Notes under the pieces: model-generated
Databases searched by the model: none
The model's input: the letters and a program-made list of their open reading frames with translations, nothing else
What the model was told of the DNA's origin: nothing
Assembly (NCBI RefSeq): GCF_009925085.1
Contig: NZ_JAABNR010000007.1
Span: 124,001 to 188,000, forward strand
From: Stagnihabitans tardus
GTDB lineage: Bacteria; Pseudomonadota; Alphaproteobacteria; Rhodobacterales; Rhodobacteraceae
DNA length: 64,000 nt
Direction: 5' to 3'
In this document: piece by piece, positions 16,937-25,680 of the stretch
How the letters are laid out: each line of letters starts with the position of its first letter
Position numbering within the stretch: position 1 is the stretch's first letter
Translations under genes and position numbers: made by a program

Positions 16937-18039
16937 CAGCGCGCGCCCTCCATCAGGGCAAGCAGGTCCTCACGCGACAGCGCCACGGGGTTGGCCTTCA
17001 TCGAGGAGGAGGTCGCGGCCATCTCCGCCGCCATCTCCCGCATCTCCTCCGTGATGCCAAGCGCATCGAGGCCCCGAAGCCCCTGGGCCCGCGCCCAGGC
17101 ATCCAGCCCGCCGGGGTGGCAGCTTGCGATCATGGCCTTGACCTGCGTCAGCCGGTCGGTCGCGGCCCTTGCGGCGTTCATCGCAAGCCCCGGCACCAGA
17201 AGCGCCCCGCAGATCGCGCCATGCGCCGCGCCCGAGAGGCCCCCAAGTGGCCCCGCCAGCCCATGGACCACCCCCAGCCCGGCATTGGCCAGGGCCAGCC
17301 CGCCACAGAGCGAGACAAAGGCCATCTCGTCGCGGGCCCCAGGGTCCTCGGCCTCCATCAGCCGTCGCAGCGCCAAAAGACCGCGCGGGATGGCGTCACG
17401 GCAAAGCGCATCGGTCAGGGGATTGGCGCGGGTGGAAACGAAGGGCTCGATGACCTGCGTGATCGCATCGAGGCCCGAGGCGAGCGTCACCCCCCTGGGA
17501 CAGCCATCCGTCAAGCCCGGATCCACCACGGCCAGCCGCGGCAGCATCCGCGCATCGCGAAGCGAGACCTTGCGCCGCGCCGAGGCCACCTGGATCACCG
17601 CATTGCGCGTCACCTCCCCCGTGCCCGCCGTGGTGGGGATGGCGGCAAAGGGCAGGGGAGCGGCCTCCAGCGGGCGGCCCTCGCCTACGACCTCCAGGTG
17701 GCGCAGGGCGCCCGAGGGCGCGGGGATCAGGGCAGCCAGCGCTTTTCCAGCATCGATCACCGCCCCGCCACCGATGGCCACCACCGCCTCGATCCCGGCC
17801 TCCCGGGCCCGCGCGACCCAGGCCTCGATCACCGCCAGCTCCGGCTCTTCCGATATGGCGACCGGCAGCGCGGGGCGCAGGGCCTCGATGGCCCGAGCCA
17901 CGCTTCCCCCCCGCGCCAAGGCCCCGGCGCCATGCACGACCATCAGCCGCCCCCAGGAGGCCAGCTCCGGCACGGCGCGCAAAGCCTCGCCCCGGCCAAA
18001 GCGGATCTCGGTGGACGTGGCGAAGGCAAAGGGCATCAT
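16936..18039 (-). CDS. Iron-containing alcohol dehydrogenase inside the ery operon
   Basis: Group III (iron-type) dehydrogenase of 367 residues. The NAD-binding loop is GGGAVIDAGKA and the metal-binding C-terminal part has HGLAGPLGG and AHG. The first metal ligand pair reads DAITQ, where most family members have DALTH, so Gln stands in for a His ligand. The known eryABCD operons lack such an enzyme, so it may open the pathway to another four-carbon alcohol or aldehyde. It overlaps eryC by 4 bases and eryD by 1 base, so it is a full member of the operon. Substrate unknown. Confidence 0.85.
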   Translation of the reverse strand: MMPFAFATSTEIRFGRGEALRAVPELASWGRLMVVHGAGALARGGSVARAIEALRPALPVAISEEPELAVIEAWVARAREAGIEAVVAIGGGAVIDAGKALAALIPAPSGALRHLEVVGEGRPLEAAPLPFAAIPTTAGTGEVTRNAVIQVASARRKVSLRDARMLPRLAVVDPGLTDGCPRGVTLASGLDAITQVIEPFVSTRANPLTDALCRDAIPRGLLALRRLMEAEDPGARDEMAFVSLCGGLALANAGLGVVHGLAGPLGGLSGAAHGAICGALLVPGLAMNAARAATDRLTQVKAMIASCHPGGLDAWARAQGLRGLDALGITEEMREMAAEMAATSSSMKANPVALSREDLLALMEGAR

Positions 18040-18968
18040 ATCTTCAAGTCCCTCGCGCCTGTGTCGATGAAGGGCGCCCAGAAGGCAATGCTTTCGGCGA
18101 TCTGGGGGATGACCTGGCGGTCATTGGGCTCGCGCTCCTTGAACGAGAGCTCGAGGCAGATCTCGTTGTCCTGCGCCCCCCCCTCGGCCAGGGCCTGCAA
18201 CAGAGGCTCGGGCTGCACCCGCCCCTTGGCGTTGAACTCCGCCGTAAAGGGCCGGTGACCGCCCTTGTCCAACAGGCTCTGCTTGATATGGATGATCGGA
18301 GAGACCTTCGGCACCGCCCGCGCCCAGGCATAGGGGTCGAGGTCCTCCGGATTGGGGCTCGTCACATCGCCATGGTCGATATCGGCCATCATCCACATCG
18401 GGATGGCCATATCGGCGGAGGTCAGCCGCGCCTGCAGGGCCAGGGCGGCCGCAATCGTCTCGCCGAACTCACGGCCGATGCTCATCGGCTCCCAGAAGAC
18501 ATGGGTAAGCCCCGCCGCGCGACCATGTTCCGCCACCTCCGCCCAGGCGTCGATGGCGATGCGGACCAGGTCTTCCCGGCGCGCGGCGTCGTCGTAATCG
18601 CGGTAGGTCAGAATCGCGAATTGCGTGCCGACCGAGGTGCCGCCCAACTCGCCGATGATATCGGCAAAGGTCTTGAACCAGTCGATATAATACCGCCGCA
18701 CCTCCGGGTCCGGGTGGCCGAAATGGTTGAGCCGCCCGTAAGGCCCCGTCATCCCGCTTGTCACCCTGACCCCGGTGCGCCCCAGCGCCGCCCCCATCTG
18801 CCGCGTCAGCCGCCGGATCACCGGGGCGGGCCAAGAGGGGTTGATGAACTCATGGGTCAGCTGCAGGTCGCGCAGGCGCAGGTCGCGCGCCACAGTCTCG
18901 ACCAGGTCATCCGGGTCGGCAAAGCGGTTCACCAGGGGATTGGTGTTCAAGGACAGGGTCAGGGCCAT
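18036..18968 (-). CDS. eryC: Tetrulose-4-phosphate racemase
   Basis: TIM-barrel protein of 310 residues in the xylose-isomerase-like superfamily. The start at 18968 overlaps the eryB stop by one base (TGATG). Visible motifs are MTGPYGRLNHFGHPDPEVR, HVFWEPMS (Glu) and MMADIDHGD (metal Asp and His). Brucella EryC, long called a dehydrogenase, is a racemase turning L- into D-3-tetrulose 4-phosphate, and the gene order eryA-eryB-eryC here is the same. The absence of a Rossmann fold agrees with the racemase role. Confidence 0.88.
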   Translation of the reverse strand: MALTLSLNTNPLVNRFADPDDLVETVARDLRLRDLQLTHEFINPSWPAPVIRRLTRQMGAALGRTGVRVTSGMTGPYGRLNHFGHPDPEVRRYYIDWFKTFADIIGELGGTSVGTQFAILTYRDYDDAARREDLVRIAIDAWAEVAEHGRAAGLTHVFWEPMSIGREFGETIAAALALQARLTSADMAIPMWMMADIDHGDVTSPNPEDLDPYAWARAVPKVSPIIHIKQSLLDKGGHRPFTAEFNAKGRVQPEPLLQALAEGGAQDNEICLELSFKEREPNDRQVIPQIAESIAFWAPFIDTGARDLKI

Positions 18969-20443
18969 CAGGCGACCTCTTGGAAGGTTTGGGCGAACCA
19001 GTCCGAGAAAGCGACCTTTTCGGCCTCGGTCAAGTGCAGGTAATGCTTGGTGCGGCGCGTCAGGACATCCTCGGCCGTCATGGCCCATTCGCGGGCCACA
19101 AGGTAGCGCGCCTCGGCCTCGTAGAGCTGGCCGCCGAAGTGACGGCCCAGGGGCGCCCCCAGGATCTCCCGCGTCCTGGTGCCATAGCGCCGCGCCAGGT
19201 GCAGGATCAGCGCGCGGTCGACCTTGGGAAACTCGTCGCGCAAGGTGTTGATGAAGCTCTCGAAATCCGCCCCCGGCATCTCGCCGCCGGGCAGGGGGGC
19301 CCTGGCCGTCCAATCCGGCCCCATCTGGGGAAAGACCCCCTTCAACCGGTGAAGCCCCCGTTCGGCCAGCTCCCGGAAGGTGGTGATCTTGCCGCCGAAG
19401 ACATTCAGCATCGGCACGCCGCCGGTCTCGTCGAGGTCGAAGACATAGTCCCGCGTCACCGCCGAGGGATTGCCCTTGCCGTCGTCGAAGAGCGGCCGGA
19501 CCCCCGAGAAGCTGTGCAGCACATCCGAGGGCCGCAGCTTTTCCTTGAAATAGCGGTTTACCGCCTTCAGCAGGTAATCGACCTCGGTCTCGGCGATGGC
19601 CACGTCCTCGGCCCGGCCCTCCCAGGGGATATCGGTCGTGCCGATCAGGGCCATGTCGCCCTCATAGGGGTTGATGAAGATCACGCGCTTGTCGTGGTTC
19701 TGCACGAGGTAAGCATTCTGCCCCTCCCACCACTTCTTGACGATGATATGCGAGCCCTTGACCAAGCGGACACCCCGCGAGGAGTTCGACCCCGCCACCC
19801 GCCCGATGATATCCGAAACCCAGGGCCCCGCTGCATTGACGATGCATTTGGCGCGGTGGGTCCGCTCGCCATGGGGACCCTTGGTCACGATGGTCCAGGC
19901 GCCATCCTCGCGCCGGGCCGAAGTGACCGCCGACCGGGTCAGCACCTCGGCGCCCTTTTCCGCCGCCCCAAGCGCGTTCAGCACCACGAGCCGGGCGTCA
20001 TCCACCCAGCAGTCGGAGTATTCGAAACCCTTGGTATAGGCGGGCAGCACCGCCGCCCCCTCGGGGGCGCGGCGCAGGTCAAGGGTCCGCGTCCCGGGCA
20101 GCTTCTTGCGGCCGCCCAGGTGGTCATAGAGAAACAGCCCCAGCCGCACGAGCCAGGCCGGCCGGTCCTGCGGCGAATGCGGCAGGACAAAGCGCATGGG
20201 CCAGATGATATGGGGGGCGGCGGCGAGAAGGATTTCCCGCTCGATCAGGGCCTCACGCACCAGCCGGAATTCGTAATATTCCAGGTAGCGCAGCCCGCCA
20301 TGGACCAGCTTCCCCGAACGGGAAGAGGTGCCCTGTGCAAGGTCGTCCTTCTCGGCCAGGGCGACCTTGAGCCCCCGCCCCGCGGCGTCCCGGGCGATCC
20401 CCGCGCCATTGATCCCGCCACCGATGACGAACAGGTCCAGCAT
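18968..20443 (-). CDS. eryB: FAD-dependent erythritol-4-phosphate dehydrogenase (GlpD-like)
   Basis: Oxidase of 491 residues of the glycerol-3-phosphate dehydrogenase (GlpD) type. The FAD-binding motif GGGINGAGIARDAAGRG is at the N-terminus, followed by SGKLVHGGLRYLE, the family fingerprint. FGGKITTFRELAE lies towards the C-terminus. It oxidises L-erythritol 4-phosphate made by EryA and passes electrons to the membrane quinone pool. Only 3 bases separate it from eryA. Ordinary GlpD would fit the sequence, but placement between eryA and eryC makes EryB far more likely. Confidence 0.88.
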   Translation of the reverse strand: MLDLFVIGGGINGAGIARDAAGRGLKVALAEKDDLAQGTSSRSGKLVHGGLRYLEYYEFRLVREALIEREILLAAAPHIIWPMRFVLPHSPQDRPAWLVRLGLFLYDHLGGRKKLPGTRTLDLRRAPEGAAVLPAYTKGFEYSDCWVDDARLVVLNALGAAEKGAEVLTRSAVTSARREDGAWTIVTKGPHGERTHRAKCIVNAAGPWVSDIIGRVAGSNSSRGVRLVKGSHIIVKKWWEGQNAYLVQNHDKRVIFINPYEGDMALIGTTDIPWEGRAEDVAIAETEVDYLLKAVNRYFKEKLRPSDVLHSFSGVRPLFDDGKGNPSAVTRDYVFDLDETGGVPMLNVFGGKITTFRELAERGLHRLKGVFPQMGPDWTARAPLPGGEMPGADFESFINTLRDEFPKVDRALILHLARRYGTRTREILGAPLGRHFGGQLYEAEARYLVAREWAMTAEDVLTRRTKHYLHLTEAEKVAFSDWFAQTFQEVA

Positions 20444-20446
20444 CGC

Positions 20447-21985
20447 TTACTCCCTTGCGCTCAGCGCGTCCCAGGCGGGCACGAGCCCCCGGCGCGCGGC
20501 GCCATAGGCCTTGAAGAGCCCATCATAGGTTGAAATCAGCCCCGCATCCGGCGCCTCGGGCGCGCCCAGAAGCGGCGTCACCCAGTCGGCGATGCAGGCC
20601 TCCATCGAGGGATAGGCCCCGATCGCCACGGCGGCCATCATCGCAGCCCCCGCCGCGCCAGCCTCCTCGCGGGCCGAGACCCGGACCGGCGCATGGGCGC
20701 AGGCCGACAGCACCGCCCGCAAGCCCCGGGACCGTGCCGCGCCGCCTGTCAGGCGCAGCTCGGAAGGCAGGGGGCCCATGGCGGCATAGCAATCGCGCAG
20801 CGCCATCCCCAGCCCCTCGACCACCGCCCGCACCAGGTCGGGGTAGCCGTGGCTCTGCGTCAGTCCCACGAAGCCCGCCCGCGCCTTGGCCGAAACGAAA
20901 GGCCCGCGCTCTCCGGCCTCGGAGATATAGGGCAGGTAAACGATCTGCCCCGGCTCCGTCGCCGCCAGCCACCTCTCGATATGGCCCACGAGGTCACGGT
21001 GGCTGGCGGGATGGCCCATGTCCGTCAGAAGCCCGGCCCCCATGTTCAGAACCCAATCGAGGTTCAGCGTGGCGGCCATGTTCGTCTGGACCTGGGTGAC
21101 GATGCCGGGAATGGGCAGGGCGATGACATAGCCCGTGCCCTCGGCGTTCAGGTGGACATCCTCGGCCCGGACCGCGCGCATATGGACGCCGGTGGACCCC
21201 ACGGTCGAGCAGGCGACATTCTCGCCTCCGCCGTAGACCCCGGCGCCCAAGGCCGTCATCGCCATGTCGACATAGGCCAAGGAGACGGGCGTGCCCGGGC
21301 GCAGGCCCGTGAGGGCGGCGGCCTCGGGCGTCATTGGATGGGTTTCCTGGCTGCCGTCCAGGATCGGCGGCAGGAGGGCGCGGCGATGCGAAAGCCCAAG
21401 CGCCGCGATGACGCCGTCGTCATAGGCCCTGGTGCGGAAATCGGCAAAGGTGAAGCCCGCCTCGGAGGGGTCGGTGGCGCGCACCCCGGTCAGGTTCAGA
21501 TAAAGCCAGTCCTTGCAATGCAAGGCGACCTCGGCCCGGTTCAGGAGGTCGGGGTGAAAGCGGTCCATATGGGCCATCTGCGCGCCCATCTGGCAGGTGT
21601 TGAGCCCGGTGCCCGTGGTCTCGAAGCGCCTGCGGTTCCCCGACAGGCGATCCACCGTCGGCGCGGCGCGGGCGTCGAGCCAGAGCCAGGCCGGGGCCAC
21701 GGGCCCATCGCGGCCCACAAGCCAGGTCCCGTCGCCCTGCGCCGTCACCGACAGGGCGGCCGTGCGGGCGGCGAGCCCCGGAACCTGCGCGCCAAGCGCC
21801 CGCAGCGCCGCGGCGCAATCCTCCCAGGTGCGGACCATGTCCTGCGTGACGGCGCCCCCCGCGCCCACGTCATAGCGGTTGGGAATCGCGGAGACCGCGA
21901 CTTGGTTGCCCGCAAGGTCGAAGGCCACGGCCTTCAGGACCGAGGTCCCGGCGTCGATGCCGATCACCAACTCTGTCTCTGCCAT
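20447..21985 (-). CDS. eryA: Erythritol kinase (FGGY family)
   Basis: Kinase of 512 residues that phosphorylates erythritol to L-erythritol 4-phosphate in the cytoplasm. The start at 21985 has AAGGGGGGAG upstream; the frame is open far upstream but without homologous sequence. The ATP-binding start IGIDAGTSVLKAVAFD, the active-site stretch YLPYISEAGERGPF and the C-terminal LRLTGGAARSRGLR are FGGY motifs. First gene of the minus-strand ery operon. A promoter candidate precedes it in the divergent region. Confidence 0.9.
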   Translation of the reverse strand: MAETELVIGIDAGTSVLKAVAFDLAGNQVAVSAIPNRYDVGAGGAVTQDMVRTWEDCAAALRALGAQVPGLAARTAALSVTAQGDGTWLVGRDGPVAPAWLWLDARAAPTVDRLSGNRRRFETTGTGLNTCQMGAQMAHMDRFHPDLLNRAEVALHCKDWLYLNLTGVRATDPSEAGFTFADFRTRAYDDGVIAALGLSHRRALLPPILDGSQETHPMTPEAAALTGLRPGTPVSLAYVDMAMTALGAGVYGGGENVACSTVGSTGVHMRAVRAEDVHLNAEGTGYVIALPIPGIVTQVQTNMAATLNLDWVLNMGAGLLTDMGHPASHRDLVGHIERWLAATEPGQIVYLPYISEAGERGPFVSAKARAGFVGLTQSHGYPDLVRAVVEGLGMALRDCYAAMGPLPSELRLTGGAARSRGLRAVLSACAHAPVRVSAREEAGAAGAAMMAAVAIGAYPSMEACIADWVTPLLGAPEAPDAGLISTYDGLFKAYGAARRGLVPAWDALSARE

Positions 21986-22061
21986 GGCTCCCCCCTTGGT
22001 CTCGTGCCTTTTATCACCACAAAGATAACATGAGAAATGAAATTCTTTACGGACATCGCGA

Positions 22062-22090
22062 TTTATTTCAGCTAAACTCGACAAGGTCAA
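22062..22090 (-). promoter_or_regulatory. Promoter candidate of the ery operon
   Basis: Read on the minus strand: -35 TTGACC (22085-22090), 17-base spacer, -10 AATAAA (22062-22067). This would start transcription near 22055, giving a leader of about 70 bases before eryA that contains the GATAA motifs. Confidence 0.45.
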
Positions 22091-22341
22091 TCCCGGTGAG
22101 GGGTCTTGCCCCGGCGCGCCGGGGGCTTGCCCCCTTTGGGTCGCGCCTTGCCCGCCTTGGCGGCTCTCGGGCGGAAATCTCAGGTTTTGCAGGTCTTTCT
22201 CGTCGGAATCGCCCGTCTTTCGGGAGTTTTTCCAGCGGCGTCCCGGCTTTTGCTTCGTGCGCGGGGCGGGGGTCCTGGGACGACTCGCCCAGAAGTCTTT
22301 GCGGGGCGTCCACTGGAATCTCGGCGCAAAATATAACTCAC

Positions 22342-22369
22342 TTGACTTTACAGATAACACGAAGATACC
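22342..22369 (+). promoter_or_regulatory. Promoter candidate of the ery transporter operon
   Basis: -35 TTGACT (22342-22347), 16-base spacer and a weak -10 GATACC (22364-22369). The repeated AGATAACACGA motif lies in the spacer, where a bound repressor would block polymerase. Confidence 0.35.
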
Positions 22370-22485
22370 ACTGTCTCGTCCAGACCGGAGGAGGAACCGG
22401 GCGGGCAGGGGGGAATCGGGGAAGCGGGCCTTGGGCCTGACGCCGTCTTCTGCGCGCCAAGGCCTCGTGAATGCGGGAGCCGCCC

Positions 22486-23124
22486 ATGACCACGTCGCCT
22501 CAACCCAAGACCCGTCGCCGCCTTCTCGTGGCAGGCGTCGTCGTGGCGGTGCTGGCGGGGATCGCGCTGGATACGACCGTGGTCGAGACGGGGTCGGAAC
22601 ATGACACCCGCGTCCAGGCATTCAACCCCGACGCTTACGGCACCGAGACCTTCCCCGCGATCCGCGAGGCGATCCTGGCCAAGGCGGTCCCCGCGACCGA
22701 ACTGGCCCCCGCCGTCCTGGCCGATCCCAAGGCGGCGGTGGCGAAATACGGGACCGCTTCGACCACCGGGGCGATCTTTGCGGTTAGCTTCACGGCCACA
22801 GTGGGCAACGGCAAATCCGGCATCTATGGCCTGACGGTGGAGGGCCTGCCCGCCGATATCAAGCTGCGCATCCAGACCGGGCCTGCGATCAACGACACGG
22901 TCCTGCGCGATGCGCCCGGCACCATCGAATTCGGCGCCTTCAAGAACCAGATCGAGTATCAGGACGCGGGCGCCGCCATCAACCGGGCGATGAAGGCCGC
23001 CGTGCTGGACGGGATCGATACGGCCAACCTGACCGGCAAGACCATCGAAGTCACCGGCGCCTTCCGCATGGGCGGCAATCCGAAGAACTGGTTCATCACC
23101 CCCGCCGCCCTGGTGGTGAAATGA
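22486..23124 (+). CDS. DUF2291 protein, membrane-anchored, sugar-transport partner
   Basis: Protein of 212 residues. The start at 22486 has GGGAG at good spacing; an ATG 15 bases upstream has not. One N-terminal membrane helix (RRLLVAGVVVAVLAGIAL, about residues 11-28) anchors an outward domain; there is no lipobox. The C-terminal half shares FKNQIEYQDAGAAINRAM with FRDQIQFAALGRALNDRA of the lipoprotein at 36644-37249. I assign both to DUF2291, which is found beside ribose-type ABC transporters. Function is unknown; a role in binding-protein or permease assembly is inference. ATGA overlap with the ATPase gene. Confidence 0.75.
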   Translation: MTTSPQPKTRRRLLVAGVVVAVLAGIALDTTVVETGSEHDTRVQAFNPDAYGTETFPAIREAILAKAVPATELAPAVLADPKAAVAKYGTASTTGAIFAVSFTATVGNGKSGIYGLTVEGLPADIKLRIQTGPAINDTVLRDAPGTIEFGAFKNQIEYQDAGAAINRAMKAAVLDGIDTANLTGKTIEVTGAFRMGGNPKNWFITPAALVVK

Positions 23125-24623
23125 CCCAAGACGTCGTCCTCGCCGCCCGCAACGTCGCCAAGTCCTATGGCGCGGTCAACGCGCTGAAAGGGGTGAATTT
23201 CGACATTCACCGGGGGCAGGTGACCACGCTCTTCGGCGAGAATGGCGCGGGGAAATCCACGCTGATGAAGATCCTCTCGGGCGTCATCCAGCCGACCTCT
23301 GGCGAGATCATTCTGGACGGCCAAGCCATCACCTTCGACAACGCCAGCCATGCGCGGGCGCGGGGCATCTCGATCATCCACCAGGAGCTGAGCCTCGCCC
23401 CCAATCTCTCCGTCCGCGACAATATCTTCATGGGCCGCGAGATCCGCGGCCCCATGGGCGTCGATTTCGCCGAGGAGACCCGGCAGGCCCAAGCGCTGAT
23501 GGCGGAGCTGGAGCAGGACATCGACCCCGCCACCCCCGTGGGCGCTTTGCGGCTTGGCCAGCAGCAGATCGTGGAGATCGCACGCGCCCTCTCGGTCGAC
23601 AGCCGCATCCTGATCATGGACGAGCCCACCTCTGCGCTTTCGGCCTCGGAGGTCGAGGTTCTCTTCAAGGTGATCCGCGACCTGACGGCCAAAGGCGTCT
23701 CCATCGTCTATATCTCGCATCACCTGGAGGAAGCGCTGCAGATCACCCATCACGCGGTGGTCCTGCGCGATGGCACGATGACGGCCTATGCGCCGCGCGC
23801 CGAGATAGACCTGAACTGGATCGTCCGCAACATGGTGGGCGAGAATTATGACCTCGGGAGCCCGCCGGAGGTGACCTTCGGGGCAGAGGCCCTGACGGTG
23901 GAGGGGCTGACGCTCCCGGGCGCGGGCTTCAACCTGGTCGATAACCTGTCGCTTTCGGTGCGCAAGGGCGAGATCGTCTGCATCTATGGGCTGATGGGGG
24001 CGGGGCGGACGGAACTGCTTGAAACCATCGCCGGGCGGCTTCGCCCCTCGGCGGGGCGGATCCTGCTTGAGGGCGCCGAGATGGGCGCGCTCTCCATTGC
24101 GGAACGCATCGAGACCGGCCTGGCCCTGGTGCCCGAAGACCGTCAGCGCGATGGGCTCGTGCAGACCATGTCGGTGGGGCAGAACCTGTCGCTGGCCTCG
24201 ATCCTGAGCTTCACGCGGGGGCTTTTCACCTCGCGCAGGGCCGAGGCTGCGATCATCGACAGCTCGATCAAGCGGGTGACGGTCAAGACATCGGGCCCGG
24301 CCGCGCCCATCGGGTCGCTGTCGGGCGGCAACCAGCAAAAGGTGGTCATCGGCAAGATGATGGCGACCAACCCCCGAGTGCTGCTGCTGGACGAACCAAG
24401 TCGCGGCATCGACATCGGCGCCAAGGCCGAGGTCTTCCGGCTTCTGGCCGAGGGCGCGCGGCAGGGGCTGGCCGTGGTCTATTCGACCTCCGAGGTCGGG
24501 GAATGCCTCTCCATCGCCCATCGCATCATCGTCATGCGCAAGGGCCGCATCGTGGCCGAGTTCGGCCCCGAGACCACGAAAGAAGAGATCATGGCCGCAT
24601 CTGGCGAAGCCAAGGCCGCGTGA
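23121..24623 (+). CDS. eryE: Sugar ABC transporter ATPase, RbsA-type, erythritol uptake
   Basis: Duplicated ATPase of 500 residues energising sugar uptake. The first half has Walker A GENGAGKST and Walker B LIMDEPTSALSASE. The second half has the degenerate Walker A GLMGAGRTE typical of the RbsA family, with signature LSGGNQQKVVIGK and LLLDEPSRGIDIGAK. Located divergently from eryABC, as the transporter genes eryEFG are linked to ery genes in Rhizobium leguminosarum, so erythritol or a related tetritol is the expected substrate. Confidence 0.85.
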   Translation: MTQDVVLAARNVAKSYGAVNALKGVNFDIHRGQVTTLFGENGAGKSTLMKILSGVIQPTSGEIILDGQAITFDNASHARARGISIIHQELSLAPNLSVRDNIFMGREIRGPMGVDFAEETRQAQALMAELEQDIDPATPVGALRLGQQQIVEIARALSVDSRILIMDEPTSALSASEVEVLFKVIRDLTAKGVSIVYISHHLEEALQITHHAVVLRDGTMTAYAPRAEIDLNWIVRNMVGENYDLGSPPEVTFGAEALTVEGLTLPGAGFNLVDNLSLSVRKGEIVCIYGLMGAGRTELLETIAGRLRPSAGRILLEGAEMGALSIAERIETGLALVPEDRQRDGLVQTMSVGQNLSLASILSFTRGLFTSRRAEAAIIDSSIKRVTVKTSGPAAPIGSLSGGNQQKVVIGKMMATNPRVLLLDEPSRGIDIGAKAEVFRLLAEGARQGLAVVYSTSEVGECLSIAHRIIVMRKGRIVAEFGPETTKEEIMAASGEAKAA

Positions 24624-24631
24624 GGGAAGAC

Positions 24632-25633
24632 ATGTCGCAGAAATCCAATTCCGTCGCCCGGCTGCTTCTGGAGGCCCGCGCCTTCCTCGCGCTGATCGTC
24701 ATCGTGGCGGTGTTTTCCTGGCTCTCGCCCAATTACTTCACCGTCTCGAACTTCCTGGTGATGGCCTCCCATGTGGCGATCTATGGCATCCTCGCCATCG
24801 GGATGCTTCTGGTGATCCTGACCGGCGGGATCGACCTCTCGGTGGGCTCGGTCCTCGCTTTCTGCGGGGTCATGGCGGGGGCCATGATGCAGGGGATCGA
24901 GCTCGGGACCTCGGTCTATTACATGCCGGTCTGGGGCGTCGTGGTCCTGACCTTGGCCATCGGAGGCCTGATCGGCGCGGTCAATGGCGTCTTGGTGGCC
25001 TTCTTCCGGGTGCCGGCCTTCGTGGCCACCCTGGGCGTCATGTATGTGGCGCGGGGCCTGGGGCTCTTGCAGACCAACGGGCTGACCTACAACAACCTGG
25101 CGGGCAAGCCCGAGCTCGGGAACACCGGTTTCGACTGGCTGGGCTTCAACCGGGTCGAGGGCGTGCCGATCTCGGTCGTGGTCCTCGTCGTCCTGGCGGT
25201 GATCTTTGCCGTGACGCTCGCGCGGTCGGCCTTTGGGCGCTGGCTTTATGCGACGGGTGGCAATGCGCGGGCGGCCGACCTTTCGGGCGTGCCGGTGACC
25301 TTCGTGCTGCTGACCGTCTACACGCTCTCGGGCATCCTGGCGGCGGTGGCGGGGCTGGTTCTGTCCAGCCAGCTGACCTCGGCGGGCCCCACGGCGGGGA
25401 ACTCTTATGAACTGACCGCCATCGCGGCGGTGGTCGTCGGCGGCGCGGCCCTTTCGGGCGGGCGCGGCACGGTGCAGGGCACGATGCTCGGCGCCTTCGT
25501 CATCGGCTTTCTGGCCGATGGCTTGGTGATCGTCGGCGTCTCGCCCTATTGGCAGACGGTCTTCACCGGGGCGGTCATCGTCCTGGCCGTCTTGATGAAT
25601 TCGCTGGGCAATGGCTCGGCGCGTGGGCGGTGA
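24632..25633 (+). CDS. eryF: Sugar ABC transporter permease, RbsC-type, erythritol uptake
   Basis: Inner-membrane permease of 333 residues with about ten hydrophobic segments. The diagnostic RbsC motif LTGGIDLSVGSVLAF and the later GGAALSGGRGTVQGTMLG are present. GAGGGAAG precedes the start at 24632; the longer frame upstream overlaps the ATPase gene. It pairs with the ATPase upstream and the binding protein downstream. Confidence 0.86.
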   Translation: MSQKSNSVARLLLEARAFLALIVIVAVFSWLSPNYFTVSNFLVMASHVAIYGILAIGMLLVILTGGIDLSVGSVLAFCGVMAGAMMQGIELGTSVYYMPVWGVVVLTLAIGGLIGAVNGVLVAFFRVPAFVATLGVMYVARGLGLLQTNGLTYNNLAGKPELGNTGFDWLGFNRVEGVPISVVVLVVLAVIFAVTLARSAFGRWLYATGGNARAADLSGVPVTFVLLTVYTLSGILAAVAGLVLSSQLTSAGPTAGNSYELTAIAAVVVGGAALSGGRGTVQGTMLGAFVIGFLADGLVIVGVSPYWQTVFTGAVIVLAVLMNSLGNGSARGR

Positions 25634-25680
25634 TCCCGTCCGAATACCCGAAGAAACTCAACATCCAACGGAGGAATGAC

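Larger units (their letters stand above)
21986..22485. other. Divergent control region between eryA and the transporter operon
   Basis: Gene-free 500 bases. The two ends are AT-rich for this genome (21999-22090 and 22325-22370) and hold the promoter candidates; the middle is GC-rich without an obvious gene. The sequence AGATAACATGA (22023-22033) near eryA recurs as AGATAACACGA (22353-22363) before the transporter genes, same orientation. TTATC and GATAA at 22012-22028 form an inverted pair next to the first copy. These are candidate EryD sites. Confidence 0.5.

Noticed and set aside
22090-22330. Extra small gene in the ery control region
   Set aside because: Short frames on both strands have no ribosome binding site, no domain pattern and change frame with composition; nothing supports a protein.
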